Shown one piece after another: positions 25,507 through 34,523 of a stretch of 64,000 nt of DNA. The stretch spans positions 18,705-82,704 of the forward strand of contig JAFWWU010000161.1 of assembly GCA_017523285.1 (NCBI GenBank), read 5' to 3'. A program made the translations under genes and the position numbers. Source of the DNA: Ruminococcus sp. Lineage in GTDB: Bacteria; Bacillota; Clostridia; Oscillospirales; Ruminococcaceae. The first letter of the stretch is position 1, and each line of letters starts with the position of its first letter. The notes under the pieces were generated by a model, which saw nothing but the letters and a program-made list of their open reading frames with translations, was not told where the DNA came from and ran no database searches.

Positions 25507-26640
25507 ATGGCTGTTAAAAGAGTCACAAAAAGAAGAGAAGCTGCGGCAAATGCCGCGGCAGCCAATACAGCTCCCGAAGAAGTAGAAAAGAAAGAGCCTG
25601 AAGTCGCAAAACAGCCTGTTGCAGCAATTCCGCCATCTCTTAAAAAGATGACGAACACATCAAAGGCGGCAGCCGTACTGATTGCACTCGGTTCGGATTC
25701 TGCTTCAGAGGTAATAAAGCACCTTCATGAAAGTGAAATTGAAGTATTATCTGCTGAAATTGCCAAAATCCAGCAGCTTTCATCTGATGAGAATGATGCA
25801 ATAATCAATGAATTCTATCAGATGTGTATTGCTCAGAAGGCTATTACAGAGGGCGGTATCGAATATGCAACCGCAGTTCTCAATAAGGCTTTCGGTGAGA
25901 AAAAGGCTAATGAGCTTATTTTCAGAGCTACAAATAAAATGGATAGCTCGGCATTTGCATTCGTAAAAGACCTTGATAACAAGAATCTTCTTATGATTTT
26001 GCAGAATGAGCATCCGCAGACTGTTGCAGTCGTGCTTTCTCATACAACTCCAGAAAAGGTTTCACAGATGCTTTCACGTTTTCCGAGAGATACACAGGTT
26101 GATATTATCGAGCGTATTTCAAATCTTGAACGTGCAAACCCTGATGTTATCGGTATTGTAGAGAAGATAATGAAGAAAGAAACAACAACCCTTAATAAGA
26201 GTAATTCTGTTGAACATGGCGGTGCAGGCTATATCGCTGAAATTATGAACAGAATTGATAAAGAGTCGCAGAAGGCTATGCTTGAACGTCTTTCGGAAAC
26301 AAATCCGACGCTCAGCGACGAAATCAAAAAGCTTATGTTCGTATTCAACGATATTGTCAATCTCAACGATATGGAAATTCAGTCCTTTATCCGTGTTGTC
26401 GATACAAAGGATCTCACGATTTCTCTCAAGGCAGCAAATCCCGAGGTACAGGCAAGAATTTTCAGCAATATGTCGTCCCGTCAGAGAGATACAATTCAGT
26501 CCGATATGCAGTATCTGCGTAATCTCCGTGTGCGTGACGTTGAGGCAGCTCAGCAGCGCATAATCGAGGCTATCAGAGGTCTTGAAGAATCAGGAGATAT
26601 TGTTCTTTTCAAGGGCGGAGGAGATGAAATAATTGCTTAA
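25507..26640 (+). CDS. fliG: Flagellar motor switch protein FliG
   Basis: A 377-residue rotor protein. Residues 1-50 are an alanine/lysine/proline-rich extension not common in the family; the rest is normal: KAAAVLIALGSDSASEVIKHL, NEHPQTVAVVLSHTTPEKVSQMLSRFP (the EHPQ motif) and the C-terminal torque helix region KKLMFVFNDIVNLNDMEIQSFIR. It couples the stator to rotation and to FliM/FliY. Overlaps fliH by 8 bases. Confidence 0.96.
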   Translation: MAVKRVTKRREAAANAAAANTAPEEVEKKEPEVAKQPVAAIPPSLKKMTNTSKAAAVLIALGSDSASEVIKHLHESEIEVLSAEIAKIQQLSSDENDAIINEFYQMCIAQKAITEGGIEYATAVLNKAFGEKKANELIFRATNKMDSSAFAFVKDLDNKNLLMILQNEHPQTVAVVLSHTTPEKVSQMLSRFPRDTQVDIIERISNLERANPDVIGIVEKIMKKETTTLNKSNSVEHGGAGYIAEIMNRIDKESQKAMLERLSETNPTLSDEIKKLMFVFNDIVNLNDMEIQSFIRVVDTKDLTISLKAANPEVQARIFSNMSSRQRDTIQSDMQYLRNLRVRDVEAAQQRIIEAIRGLEESGDIVLFKGGGDEIIA

Positions 26641-27532
26641 TGTCTTGAAATCGGGCAGTATAAGCTTTAATGATAAGCCTGTCATGATTCCCGATGCGGT
26701 TATTATAAAACCGACGGAAGAACAGCAGTCACCCGTTGAAATTACGGGAGCAGATATAAATCTTTCCGTGTACAGCGACGAGGATAAAAGACGACTTGAA
26801 GAATACTTCGAAAAGCGAAGAGCGGCCATGATGACAGGTATAAACGAGGAGAGAGAACGCCTTGAAAAAAAGGCACATCTTATCGTTTCAGAGGCGCAGG
26901 ATAAAGCCGATGAAATGCTTGCAGAGGCTGAAAGAAAAGCGGCACAGATTATAGCTGATGCTGAAAGAAAATCAGCTGCAATTGTCGATGAAGCCGAGAA
27001 AAAGTCAGTTACTATTTCCGAAGACGCTGTAAAGCAGGGCATAGAAAAAGGTCGTGCAGAAAAAACAGCGGAAATTGATGAATGTATTATAAAGCTTCAG
27101 CAGTTTATGATAGCCCTCAAGAATTCACAGACTGAATATTTTGAGGATATGTATCCACAGCTTAAATATCTTTCGCTTGATATTGCCGAAAAGATTGTAT
27201 ACAAGAAAATCGAAGAGGATGAAAAATTCCTTTATGAGCTTGTAGTACAGGCACTTAAGGATTTCAAGGCAGCAGAGTGGATAAATGTTGAAATATCAGA
27301 CCAGATGGCAGAGCTTGTTGATTATCTTGTTTCACAGCAGGAAAGCGGAATATTGCCGCAGGAGGCTGATTTCAATACGGCAAGCACAGAAAACGGCTCT
27401 GTAATGATTGAATCACAATCAAATGTGTGCGATGCTTCAATCAGCACACAGCTCAGAAATATAAAAAGCTATTTTGATAGTTATGGTGAGGAATATGAAG
27501 CAGATTCAGGAGATAACACAGCTCAGACGTAA
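26633..27532 (+). CDS. fliH: Flagellar export regulator FliH
   Basis: A 299-residue protein with a long coiled coil (about residues 60-150, rich in AEAERKAAQIIADAERK-type repeats) and a C-terminal E/YscL-like domain (QLKYLSLDIAEKIVYKKI...). FliH binds FliI and targets it to the export gate. Start is TTG at 26633, overlapping fliG; GGCGGAGGAG lies 9 bases upstream. Assignment is by domain layout and operon position. Confidence 0.88.
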   Translation: MLNVLKSGSISFNDKPVMIPDAVIIKPTEEQQSPVEITGADINLSVYSDEDKRRLEEYFEKRRAAMMTGINEERERLEKKAHLIVSEAQDKADEMLAEAERKAAQIIADAERKSAAIVDEAEKKSVTISEDAVKQGIEKGRAEKTAEIDECIIKLQQFMIALKNSQTEYFEDMYPQLKYLSLDIAEKIVYKKIEEDEKFLYELVVQALKDFKAAEWINVEISDQMAELVDYLVSQQESGILPQEADFNTASTENGSVMIESQSNVCDASISTQLRNIKSYFDSYGEEYEADSGDNTAQT

Positions 27533-28811
27533 TATAAAATATAACAGCTTCTTTACCTCATACGGCAAGGTAAGTCAGATTTCAGGCATGATAATTGAGG
27601 TAACAGGTCTTGAAAGCAGCATCGGAGATGTCTGCGAAATAGAGCTTTCAAACGGCAAAAAGGCTATTACCGAGGTTGTTGGCTTCAAAAAGGATATAAC
27701 ACAGATAATGCCTTATGAAGAAATCGACGGTATCGGCTATGGAAACCGTGTTTACAACACAGGAAAAAAACTTCGTGTAAAGATAAGCGATAAGCTTATA
27801 GGCAGAACCATTGACGCTCTCGGAAAACCGATTGACGGCAAGGGTGAAATCGAAGGAAATACATATTATTCAATAAACGGTGCACCGTCTAACCCTATGA
27901 ACCGCCCACCGATTACAGAATCAATGGAGCTTGGCGTTAAGGTTATAGATGGTATGATTACGCTTGGAAAAGGTCAGAGAATAGGAATATTCGCAGGCTC
28001 AGGTGTCGGAAAATCAACTCTTATGGGTATGATTGCAAGAAATGTAACTGCCGATGTCAATGTTATTGCTCTTGTAGGAGAGCGTGGCAGAGAGCTTATG
28101 GACTTTTTACATAAAGACCTCGGTCCTGAAGGTATGAAGCGTTCGGTTGTAGTTGTTGCTACTTCAGATAATTCGGCAATGCTAAGAAACAAATGTGCAT
28201 TGACAGCTACTGCCATTGCTGAATATTTCAGGGATCAGGGCAAAGCAGTTCTTCTTATGATGGACTCGCTTACACGTTATTGTATGGCACAGCGTGAAAT
28301 CGGACTTTCAACGGGCGAGCCGCCTGTTGCAAGAGGCTATCCGCCGTCGATTTACGCATCACTGCCAAAGCTTCTTGAACGCTGCGGAAATTTCCGCAAG
28401 GGTTCTATAACAGGCATTTACACCATTCTCGTTGAGGGTGATGATACAAACGAGCCTGTTGCGGATACCGTAAGAGGTATCATTGACGGACATATTATTC
28501 TGTCAAGAAAAATCGCAATGACAAACCACTATCCCGCAATTGATGTGCTTGCAAGTCTTTCACGTCTTATGTCGTCGGTTGCAAGCTCAGAGCAGAAAAC
28601 GCTTGCGGGAAAAATAAGAAATATAATGTCTGTATACGAGGCAAACAAAGACCTTGTTGCTATCGGTGCATACAAATCGGGTACAAACCCCGAACTTGAT
28701 AATGCTATAAGAAAAATCGGGAAAATCAATGATTTTCTTAAACAGCAGGTGGATGTCAAATTCACTGCTGAAGAAACCCTTGCACTTATGCGTGAGGTAG
28801 TCAACGACTGA
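27495..28811 (+). CDS. fliI: Flagellar export ATPase FliI
   Basis: A 438-residue F1-type ATPase of the export apparatus. Walker A is GSGVGKST (near residue 173), Walker B AVLLMMDSLTR, and ERGRELMDFL and PPVARGYPPSIYASLPKLLER are FliI signatures. It overlaps fliH by 38 bases, with ATG 27495 following GTGAGG; an earlier in-frame TTG/ATG (27474/27483) would lengthen the overlap. Length is typical. Confidence 0.96.
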   Translation: MKQIQEITQLRRNIKYNSFFTSYGKVSQISGMIIEVTGLESSIGDVCEIELSNGKKAITEVVGFKKDITQIMPYEEIDGIGYGNRVYNTGKKLRVKISDKLIGRTIDALGKPIDGKGEIEGNTYYSINGAPSNPMNRPPITESMELGVKVIDGMITLGKGQRIGIFAGSGVGKSTLMGMIARNVTADVNVIALVGERGRELMDFLHKDLGPEGMKRSVVVVATSDNSAMLRNKCALTATAIAEYFRDQGKAVLLMMDSLTRYCMAQREIGLSTGEPPVARGYPPSIYASLPKLLERCGNFRKGSITGIYTILVEGDDTNEPVADTVRGIIDGHIILSRKIAMTNHYPAIDVLASLSRLMSSVASSEQKTLAGKIRNIMSVYEANKDLVAIGAYKSGTNPELDNAIRKIGKINDFLKQQVDVKFTAEETLALMREVVND

Positions 28812-28831
28812 CGATAGGAGTTGGTTTTGTA

Positions 28832-29284
28832 ATGAAAAAGTTTGAATTTTCACTCGGAAGAATAAGAGATTATAAAAACTCTATTCTCGATAAGGAAAAA
28901 AGCGTGCTTGCAAGTCTTAGAATGGAACAGGCCAGCATTGAAAAAAGAATAGCAGAACTTGATAATTATGAAGCCGAAATAAACGAAGAAATGCGTAATA
29001 AAATCAGAGAAGGACTCAGCGTCGGCGAAATTAAAATGTATGAATTCAGAAAAAACAACATAAGAGATGAAAAAATCGCGCTTAATCACAGACTTGAGTT
29101 TCTTGCGGCTTCGATAGAGCTTCAGCAGAAGCGAATAGAAAAGCTTAAACAGGAAACTTCAAGCTATGATAAGCTCGAAGAAAAACAGAGAGAAGAATAT
29201 AATGCAGAAATCCTGAAAGAGCAGGAACAAGTTATTTCTGAATTTATTTCTCAGAAGCTTATAAGAGAAAAGATTAATTCATGA
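28832..29284 (+). CDS. fliJ: Flagellar export chaperone FliJ
   Basis: A 150-residue, two-helix coiled-coil protein starting KKFEFSLGRIRDYKNSILDKEK, the common FliJ start. FliJ is the central stalk of the FliH/FliI complex and an escort for export chaperones. GATAGGAG lies before the ATG. Assignment rests on this start, the helical pattern and the position after fliI. Confidence 0.88.
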   Translation: MKKFEFSLGRIRDYKNSILDKEKSVLASLRMEQASIEKRIAELDNYEAEINEEMRNKIREGLSVGEIKMYEFRKNNIRDEKIALNHRLEFLAASIELQQKRIEKLKQETSSYDKLEEKQREEYNAEILKEQEQVISEFISQKLIREKINS

Positions 29285-29372
29285 CTGTAATTGGAGCTAT
29301 CCATTTACATACAGGCAAAAGCACAGATAATGTGTAATAGCCAAAAATAAACAATAAGGAGGTGCAAATGAA

Positions 29373-30575
29373 ATGAACACTAACAATATCACTACAAATT
29401 CACCGTTAGTCAGCGTTCGTTCCGCAGAGGTTCACGCTAACGAAGGTCAGGCAGGTAATGCCGATTTTATGAGCGTAATTTCTCAAATTATGTCTCAGAA
29501 CGGTGAAAGCCAGGTTGCTGATGCACTTAAGCTGTTCGGAAATGAAAAGGAAGCAGACTCTGAAGTAATTGATGAACTTTTAATGCTTCTGGCACAGTAC
29601 AATTCCACATTGGGCAATGGTGAAGGTTTATCTCTTATGGCTCAGTCAGAGTCCGATGAAGAGGCTGATAACGGATTAATCGGCAACAACCTTACACTTG
29701 AAGGCCTTTTCGGAGGAGCAGACGTAGCTTCAACAGTTATCGATGTTCTTCTTAATGGCGGAAATGGCAACGATGTAATTAACGCACTACAACAATCCAC
29801 AGATTCTGTTCCGATTAAGGTACTCTACGAAATGGCAAAGATAAATGCCGGTAAATCAGAGCTTATATTGCCTGATGATTATGCAGACCTTGACTTTGAA
29901 GAGCAGGTACTCAAAATTAATGAGATACTTCTCGCTAAAGAGCTTACGGTTGAAAATGAAACCGATATTGAAGCTGTCGCAAGAGAGCTGAGACGCGGTT
30001 ACGAGTTTTCATCAGCTATATCTGAAAGCGCAAAAAAGGTTTCACAGAATGAAAATGCAGTATCTGAAAATATGGTCATTGACTATAATAAAGATTATCG
30101 CATTGACCTTTCAACTCTGAGAGGAATGCCCGTAACGGAAGAATCACTCGTAACAGGACAGGTTATCAAGGGAATTGACGAAGCTGTAAAGAACGAGCTT
30201 AACAGACTTACTGTACGCCTTAATCCTGAGGGACTCGGCGAAGTAATCGTAAGACTCAGAAAAACAGATGCAGGTATGCTTGTAAGCCTCAGCGCACAAA
30301 GCATAAGAACTGCGGAAATGCTTAATAATCAGCTTGGTCTGATTCAGTCTAATCTGGACAGATATGATGCACAGGTTAATCCTGTAACAGTTGAGGAATC
30401 TCAGCTTACAGCGTCATACAACTTCAATCAGCAGATGTTCGGAAATCAGCCGCAGCAGCAGGAAAGAAATAATTCCGATGAAGGAAATTATTCAAACGGC
30501 AGCAGCGAATACGAAACGGAAGCTGAAGTAATTACCCGTAAAACAGTAGACGGGGCACTTAATATGTATGCTTAA
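29373..30575 (+). CDS. fliK: Flagellar hook-length control protein FliK
   Basis: A 400-residue secreted ruler protein. The N-terminal 250 residues are variable and acidic; the C-terminal Flg_hook domain has ELNRLTVRLNPEGLGEVIVRLRKTDAGMLVSLSAQS (residues about 273-308) and the NNQLGLIQSNLDRYDAQVNPVTVEE helix. It switches export specificity from hook to filament by acting on FlhB. AAGGAGGTG precedes the ATG. Confidence 0.93.
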   Translation: MNTNNITTNSPLVSVRSAEVHANEGQAGNADFMSVISQIMSQNGESQVADALKLFGNEKEADSEVIDELLMLLAQYNSTLGNGEGLSLMAQSESDEEADNGLIGNNLTLEGLFGGADVASTVIDVLLNGGNGNDVINALQQSTDSVPIKVLYEMAKINAGKSELILPDDYADLDFEEQVLKINEILLAKELTVENETDIEAVARELRRGYEFSSAISESAKKVSQNENAVSENMVIDYNKDYRIDLSTLRGMPVTEESLVTGQVIKGIDEAVKNELNRLTVRLNPEGLGEVIVRLRKTDAGMLVSLSAQSIRTAEMLNNQLGLIQSNLDRYDAQVNPVTVEESQLTASYNFNQQMFGNQPQQQERNNSDEGNYSNGSSEYETEAEVITRKTVDGALNMYA

Positions 30576-30596
30576 AACAGTATGGAGGTATTAAAT

Positions 30597-31055
30597 ATGC
30601 CACTTTCAAATGTTTCATCAGACAGATTTTATACCGATCTTATGAACGGTACATCGGGTAAAGACCCTATAAAGAATTTCGATGCGATTTTTACAAAAGA
30701 GGATAATACAAACCTCGGAATGTCAGATTTTTTAAGCCTTATGATAGCACAGCTCACAAATCAGGATTTCACAAATCCGGTAAATGATACAGAGTATGTT
30801 GCACAGATGGCACAGTTTTCAACATTAAGTGCGATGCAGGAGCTCAGTCAGCTTTCAAGACAGAGTTATGTACTTTCACTTCTTGGAAAGAACTGTACAG
30901 TATCTGAAAATCTCATAGGCGGCGACGTAAAAACCGTAACAGGAAAGGTTACATCAATTTCTCTCGTTGACGATGATTACAAGGTTACAATCAACGGCAA
31001 GCAGTATGGAATGTCGGAAATAACCTCAGTAAGCGAAGCGACAGAAGAAAAGTAA
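30597..31055 (+). CDS. flgD: Flagellar hook-capping protein FlgD
   Basis: A 152-residue hook scaffold protein. The diagnostic LGMSDFLSLMIAQLTNQDFTNPVNDTEYVAQMAQFSTLSAMQEL segment spans residues 40-85. ATG 30597 lies 7 bases after GGAGG; the longer frame from ATG 30582 contains that site inside it. The C-terminal tudor/Ig part is short, as in many Bacillota. Confidence 0.95.
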   Translation: MPLSNVSSDRFYTDLMNGTSGKDPIKNFDAIFTKEDNTNLGMSDFLSLMIAQLTNQDFTNPVNDTEYVAQMAQFSTLSAMQELSQLSRQSYVLSLLGKNCTVSENLIGGDVKTVTGKVTSISLVDDDYKVTINGKQYGMSEITSVSEATEEK

Positions 31056-31112
31056 GGCGTTTTACCTTGATGTGTGCTTTATTAACTACGTTAGGAAAGG
31101 AGTCTTAATGTT

Positions 31113-31493
31113 ATGGATATTAATGTCAGAAGAGTTTCAACGGTAACGACCGGAATACCTCAGACGAGTACCGCAAAGCTTAATGCAGGTCTTGCAGCAG
31201 CTTCATTTGAACAGGTACTGAAACAGCAATTAAGTACAAGCGGACTCAATTTTTCAAAGCACGCTGTCAGCCGTGTTGTTGAACGTGATATAGATATTTC
31301 GGACGATAATATGGAAAGACTTAACTCAGGCGTAAAAATAGCAAGAGAAAAAGGTCTTGACGATACCCTTATTCTCATTGACTCAGCGGCTTACATAGTA
31401 AGCGTAAAAAACAATATGGTTATAACAACAGTTTCCAATCAGGAGTTAATCGGAAACTGCTTCACGAATATTGATGGTACTGTGATAGTATAA
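31113..31493 (+). CDS. Flagellar operon protein of the TIGR02530 type
   Basis: A 126-residue protein between flgD and flgE, the normal site of this conserved but uncharacterised family. Key parts: SFEQVLKQQL, LNFSKHAVSRVVERDIDIS, and IDSAAYIVSVKNNMVITTVSNQEL. GGAAAGGAG lies about 10 bases before ATG 31113 (an ATG at 31108 is out of frame). It has no signal peptide. Likely a hook-assembly accessory; family number is from memory. Confidence 0.85.
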   Translation: MDINVRRVSTVTTGIPQTSTAKLNAGLAAASFEQVLKQQLSTSGLNFSKHAVSRVVERDIDISDDNMERLNSGVKIAREKGLDDTLILIDSAAYIVSVKNNMVITTVSNQELIGNCFTNIDGTVIV

Positions 31494-31597
31494 TGCCGGA
31501 CCTTTTCAGGAAGCATTTTAAATCCCGAACGACAGACGGATTTAGTATATAAATATCACATATATGTACCAATTAACCGAAAAGGAGTAATTTAATT

Positions 31598-33178
31598 ATG
31601 GTGCGCAGTTTATATTCAGGTGTTGCAGGCATGACAACACAGCAGAAGAAAATGGACGTTATCGGTAACAATATAGCAAACGTATCTACATACGGCTTTA
31701 AATCAAGCCGAGTAACATTCAGAGATGTATATTATCAGACAAGCTCAGTGGCTTCAGGTCCATCAGCTTCACAGGGCGGACGTAATGCCGTACAGATCGG
31801 TTACGGTTCAACACTCGGCTCAACTGACGTAAACCACTCACAGTCTGTAATGGTAAATACAGGTCTTTCACTTGACTGTGCTATTGCAGGTGAGGGATAT
31901 TTTCAGGTAATGGACGGCGAAGGCAATATGCTTTACACAAAGGCAGGTATGCTCGACGTTGACGCTGACGGAAACCTTGTAGACGTAAACGGTAACTTTA
32001 TCCTCGGTGTTTCAGGCGCAAATATCAGCGAGGGTGCTTCATCACAGAAAATCAGAATCACACTTCCTTACAAGGAAGCATCTGTTTCAAGTGCACAGGA
32101 TAAAATCAATGGTGTTGGAATTACAATTTCATCATCTGCTAAGAACGCAAACGGAAATCTTTCATTTGCTTTCCAGTCAAGCTCAGAAATGCCAATCGGT
32201 GAAAGAGCTTCAGCAGTTGTAACATCAACATCAATTGCAATCACACTTAACGATAACGAAACATTTACAGATATTACTGACCTTGAAAACGCAATCAACG
32301 ACGCTATTACATCTGCAAATGGCGGCGTTACACATCCGGCAGGAGATTTCAGAATTTCTCTTGATCAGGAGGATGCATTCCAGACACCTCTTACAGGTGA
32401 GCAGATTGTAAGCTCAAACTTCGGAATTACACAGGGTACTGTTGATGTTCCTAATTCAATTGAAAAGGCATTTTCAGTTTTATCTGTTGGTGACAGATTC
32501 AATTACACTGAAAATATGGATTACACAATCAATGTTGACGAAGCTGCAGGCACTTGCACAATTACAGCAGGTAACGGCAAGTATACAGCTACTCTTACAC
32601 AGGCTCAGATGGAAACAGCAGGCTCAGTAGTAATGAAGAGCGGTACAGACGGCGACAGCTTTGTACTTACATTCCCAAGCTGGAAGAATGTTCAGTATTA
32701 TAACGGAACAAACGCAACAGCAGAAGAAGCTTCAACACCATCAGCACCATCTGAAAACCTTGGTTTAGGTTCAGCTGCATTTGCGCTTTCAGACGGTACA
32801 GAGGGCGGCTTACAGACAGTTGCAGACCTTACAGGTCTTGCTATTGCGGCAAACGGTATCATTTACGGTACACACCCTACATTCGGAACGCTCGAACTCG
32901 GAAGAATCGACCTTGCAACATTTGATAACCCATCAGGTCTTACACAGGTAGGTTCAACATACTTCTCAGCTACACCAAACTCAGGCGAAGCTAAGGTATG
33001 CATACCAGGCTCAGACGGTGCAGGCGATATCATGGGCGGTACACTTGAAAACTCAAACGTTGACCTTTCACAGGAATTCTCAGATATGATTATCACACAG
33101 AGAGGATTCCAGGCAAGCTCAAGACTTATCACAGTATCAGATACAATGCTCGAAGAGCTTGTAAACCTCAAGAGATAA
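31598..33178 (+). CDS. flgE: Flagellar hook protein FlgE
   Basis: A 526-residue hook protein. MVRSLYSGVAGMTTQQKKMDVIGNNIANVSTYGFKSSRVTFRDV is the N-terminal rod/hook signature; GYFQVMDGEGNMLYTKAG follows near residue 105, and the C-terminus SNVDLSQEFSDMIITQRGFQASSRLITVSDTMLEELVNLKR is classic. A long variable centre accounts for the length. AAAAGGAG precedes the ATG. It polymerises into the hook. Confidence 0.97.
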   Translation: MVRSLYSGVAGMTTQQKKMDVIGNNIANVSTYGFKSSRVTFRDVYYQTSSVASGPSASQGGRNAVQIGYGSTLGSTDVNHSQSVMVNTGLSLDCAIAGEGYFQVMDGEGNMLYTKAGMLDVDADGNLVDVNGNFILGVSGANISEGASSQKIRITLPYKEASVSSAQDKINGVGITISSSAKNANGNLSFAFQSSSEMPIGERASAVVTSTSIAITLNDNETFTDITDLENAINDAITSANGGVTHPAGDFRISLDQEDAFQTPLTGEQIVSSNFGITQGTVDVPNSIEKAFSVLSVGDRFNYTENMDYTINVDEAAGTCTITAGNGKYTATLTQAQMETAGSVVMKSGTDGDSFVLTFPSWKNVQYYNGTNATAEEASTPSAPSENLGLGSAAFALSDGTEGGLQTVADLTGLAIAANGIIYGTHPTFGTLELGRIDLATFDNPSGLTQVGSTYFSATPNSGEAKVCIPGSDGAGDIMGGTLENSNVDLSQEFSDMIITQRGFQASSRLITVSDTMLEELVNLKR

Positions 33179-33194
33179 GAATTAAATAATATAA

Positions 33195-33225
33195 TACGGA
33201 ATACCGCATAATGCGGTATTCCGTA
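33195..33225 (+). other. Strong hairpin after flgE without a T-run
   Basis: A perfect 14-bp inverted repeat, TACGGAATACCGCA and TGCGGTATTCCGTA, with a 3-base loop, begins 17 bases after the flgE stop. The next bases are AAAATAAAAA, so it is not a standard terminator on the plus strand. It could stabilise the upstream flgE message or partly attenuate transcription in the operon. Confidence 0.75.
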
Positions 33226-33260
33226 AAAATAAAAACGGCGCAATGAGTGCAGCTTAAATC

Positions 33261-33319
33261 AGGAAACACCGTACAAAGCATGCATAAATGCTTTGCACAA
33301 GCTCTGTGCGGTATTACCT
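33261..33319. repeat. Dispersed intergenic structured repeat, copy 1 (short form)
   Basis: The unit has outer arms AAACACCGTACA / GTGCGGTATTACCT and an inner hairpin CAAAGCA...TGCTTTG, ending ACAAGCTCTGTGCGGTATT. A longer version occurs at 53375-53456. It lies in the gap between flgE and flbD and overlaps no gene. Confidence 0.75.
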
Positions 33320-33342
33320 TAAATGAATGGAGGCATTGAAAA

Positions 33343-33525
33343 ATGATAGTTTTAACACGACAGAACGGAAGCTCGTTTGCACTTAACGATGAGCTTATCG
33401 AAATTATTGAAGAACACCCCGATACAACACTCAAGATGACTGACGGAAAGGTCTATATAGTGTCGGAAAGCATGGAAGAAATAATTGAGAAAATTATCGA
33501 ATTCAGAAAGAGATATACGAATTGA
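33343..33525 (+). CDS. flbD: Flagellar protein FlbD (SwrD-like)
   Basis: A 60-residue protein of the FlbD/YlzI/SwrD family: MIVLTRQNGSSFALNDELIEIIEEHPDTTLKMTDGKVYIVSES is close to the family consensus. SwrD in Bacillus raises swarming power by acting on the stators; here it directly precedes motA and motB, in keeping with that role. AATGGAGG precedes the ATG. Confidence 0.93.
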   Translation: MIVLTRQNGSSFALNDELIEIIEEHPDTTLKMTDGKVYIVSESMEEIIEKIIEFRKRYTN

Positions 33526-33606
33526 TGTATATAAAGGTCAGCAGCAAGAAATACTGAAACAGCCGAAAGGCTGAAAAAGAAGAATAAAAAAAGGAAGTAA
33601 ACTTGT

Positions 33607-34407
33607 ATGGATTTATCGACATTAATAGGCTGGTTAGCAGGCGTAGGGTTTATATTATTCAGTATAGTTTTGAATAAGGACATAGATACAGGTTCATATA
33701 GTATTATATTCGGTTCACTTAAGGCATTTTTTGACCTTCCTTCAATAATGATTGTAATCGGTGGTACTTTTGCGGCACTTATGGTATCGTATCCTTTATC
33801 AATATTCAAGAAAATTCCAAAGCATTTCGGAATGGTGTTCAAGGATAAGAACTCTGATCATAAGGAAATAATCGAACAGATTGTTGAATTTGCAAAGGAA
33901 GCAAGAATAAACGGTGTACTTGCCCTTGAAGAAAAGGTAAAGGAAATCAAGGATCCGTTTATGAAGAATGCTCTTATGATGGTCTGCGACTCGGTTGACC
34001 CTGAAAAAGTACAGGAAATGATGGATAACGAGCTTAATTATCTTGAAGAACGTCATTCACAGGCACAGAATTTCTATTTAAAGGGTTCAGACTATGCTCC
34101 TGCATTCGGAATGGTCGGAACGCTTATCGGTCTTATTAATCTTCTCGGAAACCTCTCAGATTCCGAATCACTTGCGGCAAATATGTCAGTAGCTCTCGTT
34201 ACTACACTTTACGGTTCAATTCTCTCAAACCTCTTCTTCAAACCGATTGCCAACAAACTTAAAATAAGACACGAAACAGAAATGCTCAACAAGGCAATTA
34301 TAGTGGTAGGCGTACAGGGAATACTCGCAGGCGATAATCCTAACTTTATCCACGAAAAGCTTGAAAAACTCATACCTGCACAAATCAGCGGCAAAGCAAA
34401 GAAATAA
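33607..34407 (+). CDS. motA: Flagellar stator protein MotA
   Basis: A 266-residue inner-membrane stator subunit with four helices. FDLPSIMIVIGGTFAALMVSYPLSIFKKIPK (second helix region), the cytoplasmic loop with E/R-rich ALEEKVKEIKDPFMKNALMMVCDSVDPEKVQEMMDNEL, then GMVGTLIGLINLLGNL and YGSILSNLFFKPIANKL at the last two helices, are characteristic. Ion type (H+ or Na+) cannot be decided here. Confidence 0.95.
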   Translation: MDLSTLIGWLAGVGFILFSIVLNKDIDTGSYSIIFGSLKAFFDLPSIMIVIGGTFAALMVSYPLSIFKKIPKHFGMVFKDKNSDHKEIIEQIVEFAKEARINGVLALEEKVKEIKDPFMKNALMMVCDSVDPEKVQEMMDNELNYLEERHSQAQNFYLKGSDYAPAFGMVGTLIGLINLLGNLSDSESLAANMSVALVTTLYGSILSNLFFKPIANKLKIRHETEMLNKAIIVVGVQGILAGDNPNFIHEKLEKLIPAQISGKAKK

Positions 34408-34436
34408 ATCGATTTATCATAAATTGGGATAAGCTA

Positions 34437-34480
34437 TGCAGCCGCACAGGGATGGTGCGGCATTGCAATGTTACGGCATA
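34437..34480 (+). other. Hairpins between motA and motB
   Basis: GCCGCAC (34441-34447) and GTGCGGC (34455-34461) enclose the loop AGGGATG, with flanking TGCA at both sides. A second inverted repeat, TTACGG ... CCGTAA, follows at 34471-34490. The 116-base gap is unusually long for this operon and there is no T-run. A role in mRNA stability or translation is possible. Confidence 0.5.
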
Positions 34481-34523
34481 AATTACCGTAAATTGCTATT
34501 TTAATACGAATGGAGTTGATATT

